Assembly: GCF_005877005.1 (NCBI RefSeq)
Contig: NZ_SSNH01000004.1
Coordinates: 211,194 to 275,193 of the forward strand
Origin: Sinomonas susongensis
Lineage (GTDB): Bacteria; Actinomycetota; Actinomycetes; Actinomycetales; Micrococcaceae
Length of the DNA stretch: 64,000 nucleotides
Direction of reading: 5' to 3'
Shown here: piece after piece, positions 7,493 through 15,225 of the stretch
Layout: every line of letters begins with the position of its first letter
Position numbering within the stretch: position 1 is the stretch's first letter
Translations under genes and position numbers: made by a program
The notes under the pieces: generated by a model
The model's database searches: none
Seen by the model: only the letters and a program-made list of their open reading frames with translations
Told to the model about the DNA's origin: nothing

Positions 7493-8083
7493 ATGATGTG
7501 GCAGCGTGACCTCGAGCGGTTCAGCCTGAAAGTCCTGTTCCAACAAGTTCTGAGCGGACTTCGAACGACGGAGGCCAAGAAAATTGCCTGGCCGACGCGG
7601 ATCGTGTTGTTCGTTCTCCCCCTCAGCGCAGGCGCCGTTGTCAGTGTCATCGGGGCCACGTTGTCCGCGCCGGGCTTCTCCGCCGTTCTCAGCGGTAGCG
7701 GCCTACTCGTTGGGTCGATGCTCACGGCTTTCGTGTTCTTGGCGAATCTCCGAATCAAGATGTCGGAGACGCCGGATCTCAAGCGCAACGGGCGCCTCGC
7801 AAGAATGGTCAGCCAGACCGCGGCTGCCTGCCTCTACATCTCTTTTTTCGCCCTCTGCATCGTCGGAATCGTGGTCACTGGCCTCATAGTGGGAGGCACG
7901 CTGCATACGGGTTGGCTTGGTCGTTTCGGAAGCGGCCTGATCGTCGCTCTGGGTTTGCACCTCGCCTTGATCTTCACCACGGTCCTGCGCCGCCTGTTCG
8001 GTGCCTACTTCGACGTCTTCAGGGCGGACTACACGCAGGCATCCCTTACCGCACTGCGTGAGGGCGACAAGGCCGCATCATAG
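7493..8083 (+). CDS. Four-helix membrane protein, candidate effector (196 aa)
   Basis: Four hydrophobic segments are visible: about residues 33-55 (IVLFVLPLSAGAVVSVIGAT), 60-84 (FSAVLSGSGLLVGSMLTAFV), 108-135 (ACLYISFFALCIVGIVVTGL) and 146-167 (GSGLIVALGLHLALIFTTVL). Short cytoplasmic-type basic loops separate them. ATG codons at 7493 and 7496 both follow AAGGGAAGG; the second has better spacing. It is probably co-transcribed with the soluble gene at 6520. The two-pair arrangement with a basic middle loop resembles small pore-forming effectors of phage-defence modules. No named family is recognised. Confidence 0.75.
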   Translation: MMWQRDLERFSLKVLFQQVLSGLRTTEAKKIAWPTRIVLFVLPLSAGAVVSVIGATLSAPGFSAVLSGSGLLVGSMLTAFVFLANLRIKMSETPDLKRNGRLARMVSQTAAACLYISFFALCIVGIVVTGLIVGGTLHTGWLGRFGSGLIVALGLHLALIFTTVLRRLFGAYFDVFRADYTQASLTALREGDKAAS

Positions 8084-8091
8084 GTCGAGTT

Positions 8092-8358
8092 CTATCTCAG
8101 CCCGAAGGCCTGGTTCGGGTCAGCCCGGACGGGTCTGAGCTGGTGCGCAGGCACCCAGCGCTGCACGACGACGGGGTCGGGGCTTCCTTGGACGTCGACG
8201 CAGTAGATGATCAGTGCAGACCATTGGTAGCTGTGCCTGCGCCAGGCTACGACGAGCACTTGGCGTGGTGGTTCGCCCGGCTCGGGGCTGTCCTTGAACC
8301 ATGCGTGCCGTGTCGTCCGCGGCCGTGGCCACACCCGATCGCGCCGCGCCCTGCTCAC
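8092..8358 (-). CDS. Hypothetical protein (88 aa)
   Basis: Starts GTG (MSRARRDRVWPRPRTTRHAW) and is basic at the N-terminus, then beta-rich (QVLVVAWRRHSYQWSALIIY, VVVQRWVPAHQLRPV). It resembles small DNA-element proteins of actinobacteria with a conserved Trp-rich core, but no family is assigned. The ribosome site is weak. It is convergent with the membrane protein gene, with only 8 bases between them. Confidence 0.5.
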   Translation of the reverse strand: MSRARRDRVWPRPRTTRHAWFKDSPEPGEPPRQVLVVAWRRHSYQWSALIIYCVDVQGSPDPVVVQRWVPAHQLRPVRADPNQAFGLR

Positions 8359-8501
8359 GACTTAAAGATAGAACACGTGTTCGAACCCTGAGGCGCAAAC
8401 AGAGCCGCCCCGCGTACCCATGCCGGAGGTCATGTCGTCTATCTTGTGGCGGCTACGCCTTCGTTGGGTGACATGCACGGCCAAGTAATAGCTTGGGCAA
8501 G

Positions 8502-9008
8502 CTAGTCGTCTGAACGCATGCGGAGCTTGTTTAGCCCCAAGTTCTTCTGGATCGCTTCGCTCAAATCCCCCAGTCGTGCGACCGCGGTAATCGTTGCTGA
8601 CATACAGTCCGTTCTGGCCTTGTCGTGGTCGAACTCCTTCGTGGGCGACTCTCTGTGAGCGTAGCTGGTGTGAAGTCGTGTGCTCGCGATCCACAGCGCA
8701 CGGTGCCACGCCCGATACGCGGCTTCGACCTTTTTGTCCATAAGGATCAACTGGTGGGCTGGCGGTTCTGCCTCGTCGAACTGCGGAGGGGCTTGCTCGA
8801 GATAGTGGTCGGAGGCGTAGTCCACTTCGTTTGTGGCCTCCTCAGCCTTGGTCAGCAGTTCCACGTAGAAGGTATAGCGCTTCTCTCGCCACCAATTCTT
8901 CCGCTCGCGATGGCCGTTTCCGAAAAATATGATCAATGCCGATGTCGCGCTGCCGCCGAAGATGCTCCCTAAGAAGGAGGCGGTCGCCGCCCAGACTGAG
9001 TTGTCCAC
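8502..9008 (-). CDS. Single-helix membrane-anchored unknown protein (168 aa)
   Basis: An N-terminal hydrophobic segment (ATASFLGSIFGGSATSALII, residues 8-27) is followed by a basic stop-transfer (GHRERKNWWREKR) and a long helical, probably cytoplasmic domain rich in charged residues. This is common for anchored partner proteins in defence islands, but no family is recognised. The GTG at 9008 lies immediately after the stop of a small upstream frame (9009-9158), so the two may be coupled. The 143-bp gap downstream to 8358 holds no gene. Confidence 0.6.
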   Translation of the reverse strand: MDNSVWAATASFLGSIFGGSATSALIIFFGNGHRERKNWWREKRYTFYVELLTKAEEATNEVDYASDHYLEQAPPQFDEAEPPAHQLILMDKKVEAAYRAWHRALWIASTRLHTSYAHRESPTKEFDHDKARTDCMSATITAVARLGDLSEAIQKNLGLNKLRMRSDD

Positions 9009-9158
9009 CTAGGCCGACTTGACTTGCTGGGGCTGCCATTCGTCCCCTACCTGCTCGTGAGGGAGATCGAAGGCATCGTTATAGGAGATCGCTTGGATGT
9101 CGATGTCCTTGGTATGGGTGGGGCTGGCGGCGCCTACTGCTTTCACAGTCCAAACCAT
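9009..9158 (-). CDS. Possible small protein (49 aa) upstream of the anchored protein
   Basis: Frame MVWTVKAVGAASPTHTKDID to EQVGDEWQPQQVKSA. The composition is plausible and it ends exactly one base before the next start, arguing for an operon. The ribosome site is weak and no family is seen. It is divergent from the HNH gene. Confidence 0.4.
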   Translation of the reverse strand: MVWTVKAVGAASPTHTKDIDIQAISYNDAFDLPHEQVGDEWQPQQVKSA

Positions 9159-9244
9159 AATCGCCGGCGGTGCCCGAACGTGACTTCGCCACTGCGACCA
9201 CGGACCGCGACCACAGCAGCCAAGGCGATGAGGCGACACGGAGG

Positions 9245-10150
9245 ATGACGAGCTCGAACGGGACGCGTGATTTGTCGGACCAAGGCTCTAGGGTCAGCGG
9301 TGTGACTCACGACTCTTCACCCCGGCTCTCGGTCGAAATGATTCCGGCGACCGTGTTCGGCGAGAACTTACGTAACCGTCTCACTGCAGGGGAGTGGAAC
9401 AAATGCAAGAAGTACGCCAAAGAACAATCCGGAGGCGTTTGCGCTGTCTGCGGCGGTACCGGGGCGCGAGGTATCGTCCACTGCCACGAGAATTGGGAGT
9501 GGATAGCGATAGGCAAGTCGCGCATCCAAAGGCTGACCGGCCTTGTCGCCCTCTGCCCTCGATGCCACGGCGCAAAGCACTACGGCAGGGCGCAGATCGT
9601 GGGTTACGCCGACGATGCCGAAGAGCAGCTCATGGCTGTGAACGGTTGGTCCAGGCGCGAGCTGAACGCCCATCTGCAGAAGGCAAGGGCGCAGTGGATC
9701 GAGCGCAGCAAGCATCACTGGGAGTTCGACCTGAGCTGGCTCGCCGATCAGCTGGGCATCGTCCTCAGGTCGCCAGTGGAATCCGCTTACTCCAAACAGG
9801 AGAGTAAGGAGCGGGGCGAGCCGTCGCGTCCGGAATGGATGAGCAGATGGACTCGCAGTGAACTTGAGTTCGCAGGCGAAGTCGCGAAGTCCATGCGCAC
9901 GACCAAAGCTCGCATACTCGACCTGTTCCTGCCCAAGAGTCGGATGGACGAGGCTGCGGCCCGCGGGATAAGCGTGGAAGAGTACGTGGACTTCCTTTTC
10001 GCACAGGAACGCTTATTTGATGAGTTGGACGCGCGAAAATTGCGAGGGGAAGGTCCTGAAGTGCCATTGGACCCTCGGTTCGCAGCAGACCTCGAACTGT
10101 ACAGAAATACTCCCGAGCCGCTGCCAAAGAAGCCTCGGAGCTCGAAATAG
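9245..10150 (+). CDS. HNH-type zinc-finger endonuclease-like protein (301 aa)
   Basis: Around the middle of the N-terminal half the protein has a CxxC pair (CAVCGG), the HNH first-His segment (VHCHENWEW), and a second zinc pair with the terminal motif (ALCPRCHGAKHYGRA). This is the HNH arrangement in which His-Cys-His-Glu carries the catalytic His. The rest (about 180 residues) is helical and charged with a DNA-binding-like segment (KSMRTTKARILDLFL). Starts at 9170 (GTG), 9245 (ATG, GGAGG abutting) and 9302 (GTG) are all possible; 9245 is shown as a compromise. On a mobile island such a protein could be a restriction-like or homing nuclease. Confidence 0.7.
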   Translation: MTSSNGTRDLSDQGSRVSGVTHDSSPRLSVEMIPATVFGENLRNRLTAGEWNKCKKYAKEQSGGVCAVCGGTGARGIVHCHENWEWIAIGKSRIQRLTGLVALCPRCHGAKHYGRAQIVGYADDAEEQLMAVNGWSRRELNAHLQKARAQWIERSKHHWEFDLSWLADQLGIVLRSPVESAYSKQESKERGEPSRPEWMSRWTRSELEFAGEVAKSMRTTKARILDLFLPKSRMDEAAARGISVEEYVDFLFAQERLFDELDARKLRGEGPEVPLDPRFAADLELYRNTPEPLPKKPRSSK

Positions 10151-10172
10151 ATGAGCCCCAGCGGGCATCAAT

Positions 10173-10448
10173 TCAGGCTCTAGGTCTCCTCCCTAGGTCC
10201 TCGGTGTACCCACCTCGGGAGGGCGGGGCCATGGTTTTCGTCGGCCTCGGCTGGGGTCCCGCAGTGAGTGCTCCTATGGGCGTCCCGACGGCTTCCTGGG
10301 AGAGGATCTGGGAGTCCAAGCCTCGGGAGTAGTTGCTTGCTTCGTACCATCGGCCGTCGTGCTTCTGCCATGCAACCCCAGCGACCAGGATCACCGACAA
10401 ATCGAGCAGTGCTTCCAGTTCGAGCTCCGTGCCTACATTCGTGGTCAC
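10173..10448 (-). CDS. Hypothetical protein (91 aa)
   Basis: The GTG at 10448 follows GGGGGA. The protein starts MTTNVGTELELEALLDLSVI, continues VAGVAWQKHDGRWYEASNYS and ends with a Pro-rich tail (PQPRPTKTMAPPSRGGY). It is convergent with the HNH gene. No family is recognised. Codon use is typical of the neighbourhood. Confidence 0.5.
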   Translation of the reverse strand: MTTNVGTELELEALLDLSVILVAGVAWQKHDGRWYEASNYSRGLDSQILSQEAVGTPIGALTAGPQPRPTKTMAPPSRGGYTEDLGRRPRA

Positions 10449-10576
10449 TTGCGTCCCCCTTGCAGAGCCCTCTCGGAGAAGATAAGCATTGTCAGGGTAG
10501 GCCTCAGCCCGACCCACCTAGATTGCCTCGTAGGCGCGAGCTTTCGTACAGTGCACCTCGTGACTGGAACGGCAGA

Positions 10577-10610
10577 ACGGCCCCCACCCTCGGATGAGGG
10601 TGGGGGCCGT
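10577..10610. terminator. Strong hairpin, terminator-like (copy A)
   Basis: Perfect 15-bp stem (ACGGCCCCCACCCTC with its complement) and a GGAT loop. There is no T-run, so it is not a classical terminator. A close relative lies at 10720-10755. Confidence 0.55.
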
Positions 10611-10719
10611 AGCGTTCGCGACGCGCGCTCCCGTAGCCATGGCGTCCGGCCGCCGGGTTCGGGCACGCGAGACTGATGCTATCAGTTATGCCGGGGTGTT
10701 ACGTGCGAGGACACGAAAG

Positions 10720-10755
10720 CGGCCCCCACCCTCGAGGCGTTGAGGGTGAGGGCCG
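10720..10755. terminator. Strong hairpin, terminator-like (copy B)
   Basis: Left arm CGGCCCCCACCCTC and right arm GAGGGTGAGGGCCG, one mismatch, loop of eight. It shares the left-arm sequence with the hairpin at 10577. Together they bracket 110 bases with no gene just before the acyltransferase. Confidence 0.5.
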
Positions 10756-10821
10756 TCTCGCCTCGTGCGTGGACTGAGTGGGGCAATCTCAGTGGTGGAC
10801 GCTGGAAGCTACGCTCCGTTC

Positions 10822-11944
10822 ATGAATCGCACTTTGGGGGAAGGTCTTGCGGGCCGCGACAACGCGCTCAACTTCGTCCGGCTCATGCTCGCAGTTCTCG
10901 TCATCGTCGCGCACTCGTGGCCGCTCGGCGGGTTTGGGGTCGAGCCGCAGGTCGGAGGCATCGGGCTCGGCGGCCTCGCGGTGGGTGGGTTCTTCGCTAT
11001 CAGCGGGTACCTCATCACCGCCTCCCGGATCAGACAGCCGCTCGGAATGTTCCTTTGGGCGACGGATCACGCGGATCTATCCCGGCTACTGGGCCTCCCT
11101 GATCTTCGTCGCGTTCCTCCTATCCCCGATCATCGATTCCGCCGTTGGTCGACACTGGGATTCCTGGTCGGCATTCGGCTACGTGTGGAGGAATGCCCTA
11201 CTGGTTATCGGCCAGTGGGACGTGGGCGGTGGACCGTCCGCCGTACCTTATCCCGGCGCCTGGAACGGCTCCTTGTGGAGCCTCTCGTACGAGTTCGGCG
11301 CCTACCTGTGCGCCGCGACCCTGTTCTCCCTGCCTATTGCGCGCCGGCACCCCGCCATCACATCGGTGCTCGCGCTCGCCGTGCTGACACTCGGCCAGAT
11401 CATGGCACCGCTCCTAGGCGTCACCACGACCTCGTACCTCCACATCCTGTGGCTCGGGACGTTCTTTTCCGCCGGGGCGCTCCTGTGGGCGGTCGCTTCG
11501 AAGATCCGCCTGTCTCCAACGGCGGGGGCCCTTGCCGCCGCTGTGCTGGGTATCTCGATTGGGTTCGGGGCCGTGAAGACGCTGGGCGCCATTCCCCTGG
11601 CATTCCTCCTTCTAGCGCTCGGTGCGTGGTTGCCGGTCAGGCTCGGATCTAAGAACGACATCTCCTACGGCGTGTACATATACGCCTTTCCCCTTCAACA
11701 GGTCTTGGCCGTCACCGGAATCCATACCCTGGCCGGTTTTGCAGGGTTCGCGGTGCTGTCGTTGGCGCTGACGGTTCCGCTGGCGTGGCTGTCATGGCGG
11801 TTCGTCGAGCATCCTTCCATCGCCCTCACCCCGATCCGATTCACTGCCAGGGCGCGGACTGCCCCGGCCTCAAGAAGAAATCCGGGCTTGGTCTGCCCCA
11901 ATCGACCGGCGCCCACTCCGTCAGGTGCCAGGGGAAGTCGCTGA
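10822..11944 (+). pseudogene. Acyltransferase-3 family membrane protein, frameshifted
   Basis: The first frame from ATG 10822 encodes the N-terminus of an acyltransferase-3 (OafA/WecH type): FVRLMLAVLVIVAHSWPLGG with the catalytic-type His, then GGFFAISGYLITASR. At the G-run 11057-11059 the frame breaks. The second frame continues with the family's RRITRIYPGYW and at least seven further membrane helices to WRFVEHPSIALTPIRF. Removing one G restores a continuous protein, so this is either a one-base insertion pseudogene or a homopolymer sequencing error. The last about 35 residues run antisense over the end of the next gene, so the true C-terminus was probably also lost. Such enzymes O-acetylate surface polysaccharides. 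Confidence 0.8.
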
Positions 11945-13049
11945 CGTCAATGCTCCGGTTCGTCGTCCCATACATCTGCACGAGGATCCCGTCGGACTTT
12001 CCGGTGGTGTCCGTTCCGTCTCGGTACCAAGGGTCCTTACCGTAGAGCTGCTTCCATGTCCGGCCGTTCTCCCCGTTGAAGGCATGGACCCAGAGGTTCT
12101 TATCGGAGGCGAACCCACCGTACCGCTGGACGGCGCGGATGATCACCTGCGTGAGCGGGTTGTAGGGCTTCCCTGTCGATGGATTCTTCGTTGGGTCCAC
12201 GCTTGCCGGAAGCCGGAACCACTGACCCTCCTTTGGCGCGTTTGGATCGGTGGAGAGGCCGTCTGCACCGAGAGCGGGCCATGAGGGCCCGATGCCCATG
12301 TTGGAGCAGGTGAAGGCGACCGCGTGGTTCACTTGACCCGCGACGAGCTCCGCGATGCCGAGGAACCCGAGTGCGTTGTGCATACCGACGACGGCGTTCG
12401 AGCCCGTGCGGAGCTGGAGGCCCGGGTTGGTCTGCGCCAGGTCAACGAGGCCGGGCTTTGCGACAGAGTAGCCACCGGTTCGGGCCGTCCAATGGCCAGG
12501 CTTGCCAGCCACAGGTTGGAACATGAAGTATTCGCGCATCACCCCAGTCCCGAGATCGTAGAGCGCGAGACCCCTATCGCCCTGCGGCGGGGGCGTGACC
12601 CAGCCCGGGAGCGGGATCCTTCCCTTGCAGAAGAGGTCAACCTCCGCTTGGTTGTAGCCCGCGCCTGCGGAGACGGAGTCGACGTACTGCCAATCGACCC
12701 CCGGGGCGGTCGAGTCAACGACATAGACAGCAATGGGTTCTGTCCCATAGACAGACGTGTTCAGCGACGTCTTCGCACCCCACGCCCCGCCAGCCGTATA
12801 CAGGGCATTGGTGTCCATCCATGACGCCATGTCTGCGCTATTGGCCGCGAGTGGCATTCGGGTTCCGCGGACGTCGCGAGTGAGCACGGTGCCCTCGGCT
12901 ACGTACTTGGGCCAGAACAGTGATCCTCGGAACGCACTCGGGGAGGCAGGGAGCTCGCGGCTGGTCCAGAGGCCGGACTCGGCGTTGAACGTGTTCGGTT
13001 CCGTCCACCGCCATTTTCTGGTGGCGGGGTCTGGATGGAGGACGGGCAT
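11841..13049 (-). CDS. Phage-type structural / tail-associated protein (402 aa)
   Basis: The protein starts MPVLHPDPATRKWRWTEPNT and is rich in Gly, Trp, Asn and Pro with a beta-type composition (ELPASPSAFRGSLFWPKYV; VIIRAVQRYGGFASDKNLWV), ending SPDFFLRPGQSAPWQ. It has no signal peptide. Style and context, directly after the tail end of another minus-strand gene with a TGATG overlap, fit a minor tail or receptor-binding component of a siphovirus. The name is inferred from style rather than a recognised domain. It is the only structural-looking phage gene left in the element. Confidence 0.5.
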   Translation of the reverse strand: MPVLHPDPATRKWRWTEPNTFNAESGLWTSRELPASPSAFRGSLFWPKYVAEGTVLTRDVRGTRMPLAANSADMASWMDTNALYTAGGAWGAKTSLNTSVYGTEPIAVYVVDSTAPGVDWQYVDSVSAGAGYNQAEVDLFCKGRIPLPGWVTPPPQGDRGLALYDLGTGVMREYFMFQPVAGKPGHWTARTGGYSVAKPGLVDLAQTNPGLQLRTGSNAVVGMHNALGFLGIAELVAGQVNHAVAFTCSNMGIGPSWPALGADGLSTDPNAPKEGQWFRLPASVDPTKNPSTGKPYNPLTQVIIRAVQRYGGFASDKNLWVHAFNGENGRTWKQLYGKDPWYRDGTDTTGKSDGILVQMYGTTNRSIDVSDFPWHLTEWAPVDWGRPSPDFFLRPGQSAPWQ

Positions 13050-13156
13050 CAGACACCTCCGATGTCGTAGATCTTGAGGTTGTCGAGGGTGAACGGGTAG
13101 CTCGCAGCCGTGAGGGTGTTGCGAAGGGACAGGATGTTGCCGCGTTTGGCGGGCGG
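13049..13156 (-). pseudogene. C-terminal stub of an upstream phage-type gene
   Basis: The minus-strand frame ending at 13049 reads KRGNILSLRNTLTAASYPFT then LDNLKIYDIGGV, a natural protein tail whose stop overlaps the next start (TGATG). Upstream of about 13156 the frame is antisense to a potassium-channel fragment, so the 5' part of the gene has been removed. Confidence 0.5.
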
Positions 13157-13450
13157 GATACCACCGTGGGCTACGGCGACCACTACCCGGTGACGGCCGT
13201 CGGACGGCTGGCAGCGGCTGGCCTGATGGTCGCGGGTGTCGCCGTGCTTGGCGTGGTGACCGCCACGATCGCCTCCTGGCTGGTGGAGAGCGTATCCACG
13301 GAGACGGGGGAGACGGCGGCCAAGATGGTTGAGAGTACCGCAGCCGTGCTGGAGGCGATCGACGAGCCCTTGGAGGATCAGATCCGGTCGCTCAGGGAGC
13401 AGGTCATTCGGCTCACGGCGGCCCTCGAGGCTCACCAGCCAGACTCGTGA
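13157..13450 (+). pseudogene. Potassium channel fragment (selectivity filter and C-terminus)
   Basis: The plus-strand frame reads DTTVGYGDHYPVTAVGRL. TVGYGD is the K+ selectivity filter, followed by the last pore helix (VAVLGVVTATIASWLVESV) and a cytoplasmic coiled-coil-like tail (EDQIRSLREQVIRLTAAL). Everything before the filter is missing; upstream sequence belongs to another gene on the other strand. It is a truncated ion-channel-2 family gene. Confidence 0.75.
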
Positions 13451-13679
13451 GTGCAGACCCGGTCAAGGCCAGGCCGGGTCTCCGCTCGCCGTCGACGTAG
13501 ATGCCGGCAATGCCATCGCACCGAAACGCGGCAATGGATGTCGACACATCGGCCCGAAGCTGAAACCTCGGACCGGACGGCGTCCGGTATCCGGCCAGAA
13601 ACGGACCGAAACGCACCCAACTGCACCTGATGACTTCCGCGGAATTCCGCGGTTTTCGGCTTGTTTCCGGGGTTGGGCG

Positions 13680-13707
13680 AGGTGGTTCGAATCCCCTTAC
13701 CTCCACC
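13680..13707 (+). repeat. Attachment site copy 2 (tRNA-Ala 3'-end duplicate)
   Basis: Identical over 28 bases to 2821-2848. It marks the right end of the element; chromosomal genes follow. No tRNA 5' half precedes it. Confidence 0.8.
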
Positions 13708-13712
13708 CTTGA

Positions 13713-13738
13713 GAGGCCCGGTTTTCCGGGCCTCTTTT
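13713..13738 (+). terminator. Rho-independent terminator after attachment copy 2
   Basis: Stem GAGGCCCGG / CCGGGCCTC, TTTT loop, T-run. It is probably the original chromosomal terminator of the tRNA-Ala gene. Confidence 0.85.
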
Positions 13739-13820
13739 CGTTGTGGGTGACGCGGGCCTGGATTTGGGTGACGCCTAACCCAGGAATGTCGCGTCCCGCG
13801 CAGCGTGGTTTCCGCCTTTT

Positions 13821-15179
13821 TCAGAGGTCCACGCGATAGATGTGGACCGAGTCGGTGTTCGCGAAGGTATCGGTGAACTGGCCGTTGACTACCGGAATCG
13901 TCCGGTTCTCGCCGAGGACGCTCACGCTCGTGCCGATACTGCCCGCCAAGGCGAAGGTCACGGAGGCGTTGGAGACAGAATCGGCGGCGTCATGCGCGAA
14001 AATGTAAGGGTGACCACTGTTCCACTTCGCCAGGTATTCCGGCCCTGCGGGGTCACCGTCGGGGGTCTTCCGGTCCGCTGACGAAGTGACGAGCCCGACC
14101 GCGTCCGGACCGTTCAAGACCGGTGCAAGAGACTGAGCTGTCGTGTAGAACGACTGTGCTGCCGCCTTTACGCCCGCGAACGCCGGATCTTCAAAGGAAT
14201 CCGATGCCCCACCGGGGCGCACGAAGTTGTGCGTGAAGTAGTTGATGCCGCGAGCCCCCTCGATCACAGCTGACCAAAGGCCTGCTGTAAACGTAGCAGG
14301 ATTGACTTCGTTGCCGTCCTGGCCGGTAAGTTCGTTGAACGAGTAGATCGGCTTGGTCCCACCCTGCATCTGCCGTTCATGGAAGACGAGCCGCCCGTAG
14401 TTGCGTGAGAGTCGGATGCGGGGGTCGAGGTTGGTGGGATCGGTGCATCGGAGGTCCTGGGAGTAAGACGAGTCACCGACGATGACGCGGTTGACACCCC
14501 ACCATCCCTGGGCCAAGATGCATCCCTCCTGCTCGAAGTACACGTCCGAGGATGCGACGTCGGTGGACTGCGTGAATGAGAGCCAGTTGCGCGAGTCGCC
14601 CTGGGTCCCTGCGTACTTGCCGAAGTTCGCGTACTTGAACTTGCTGCCCGAGAGCTGTTGCGAGAGGGACTTCAGTGCTGTGTAGCCGCAGTCCAACGTC
14701 CCGTCGGTGCACATGTTCGCCGTGCCGAACCCGACCTGCCCGGACCAGCTGCCCCAGCCGTCGCCAGCCCATTGGTCGGCCTCGTCCGCGACGAGTTCTC
14801 CGCCGGCGCGGGTCGTGGTGTCACCAATCCCATAGAAGTGTGAATCGTCCTGCCAGCCGGGTGTCATGTACCCGTCTTCGAGATAGGTGTTGATGAGCGT
14901 GCTGTCGTCTGCTGCCCCTTTGGCGTCAGCTGCCCAGCGGGTGACCGGAAACATGGTCGTAGCGCCGGGGAAGCTGGAGGCCGGCCACTTGTCGTAATAG
15001 GTCTGGCCCCCGTCGATGGGTTTGAGGGTCACGCCTGCAGGCAGCGAGACGCCCGTGGTCGCTCTTGGCGTCGAGGCGACGTCCGATGAGAGGGCCCCGG
15101 CCATCAGCCCGACCACGCATGCGCCTCCTGCGAACACGGCCGCGGTACGCAATGGTCGACGGCAGTTGAGCATCCTCAT
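13821..15179 (-). CDS. Secreted glycoside-hydrolase-like protein (452 aa)
   Basis: A Sec-type signal peptide is evident (CRRPLRTAAVFAGGACVVGL then MAGALSS). The mature part has the feel of a TIM-barrel glycoside hydrolase: IYSFNELTGQDGNEVNPATF carries a Glu in the place of a catalytic acid, and ARGINYFTHNF and DVYFEQEGC follow the strand-loop pattern of exported beta-glycosidases. A small beta domain (SVSVLGENRTIPVVNGQFTD) closes the protein. The exact family was not recognised. The ATG at 15179 has GGGAG upstream. It is the first chromosomal gene right of the attachment site. Confidence 0.65.
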   Translation of the reverse strand: MRMLNCRRPLRTAAVFAGGACVVGLMAGALSSDVASTPRATTGVSLPAGVTLKPIDGGQTYYDKWPASSFPGATTMFPVTRWAADAKGAADDSTLINTYLEDGYMTPGWQDDSHFYGIGDTTTRAGGELVADEADQWAGDGWGSWSGQVGFGTANMCTDGTLDCGYTALKSLSQQLSGSKFKYANFGKYAGTQGDSRNWLSFTQSTDVASSDVYFEQEGCILAQGWWGVNRVIVGDSSYSQDLRCTDPTNLDPRIRLSRNYGRLVFHERQMQGGTKPIYSFNELTGQDGNEVNPATFTAGLWSAVIEGARGINYFTHNFVRPGGASDSFEDPAFAGVKAAAQSFYTTAQSLAPVLNGPDAVGLVTSSADRKTPDGDPAGPEYLAKWNSGHPYIFAHDAADSVSNASVTFALAGSIGTSVSVLGENRTIPVVNGQFTDTFANTDSVHIYRVDL

Positions 15180-15225
15180 CTGATCGAGTTCTCCCGCGAG
15201 TGCTGGTACAAGGGGAACAATGCCG

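Larger units (their letters stand above)
2821..13707. mobile_element. Integrated element bounded by tRNA-Ala 28-bp repeats
   Basis: The element is defined by identical 28-bp repeats at both ends, a tyrosine integrase 113 bases inside the left repeat, and a gene content unlike the flanking metabolic DNA: HTH-protease, unknown membrane modules, HNH protein, phage-type structural gene, and relics. It is about 10.9 kb. No replication, packaging or conjugation genes were recognised, so it is either a defective prophage or a small integrative island that depends on a helper. Confidence 0.75.
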
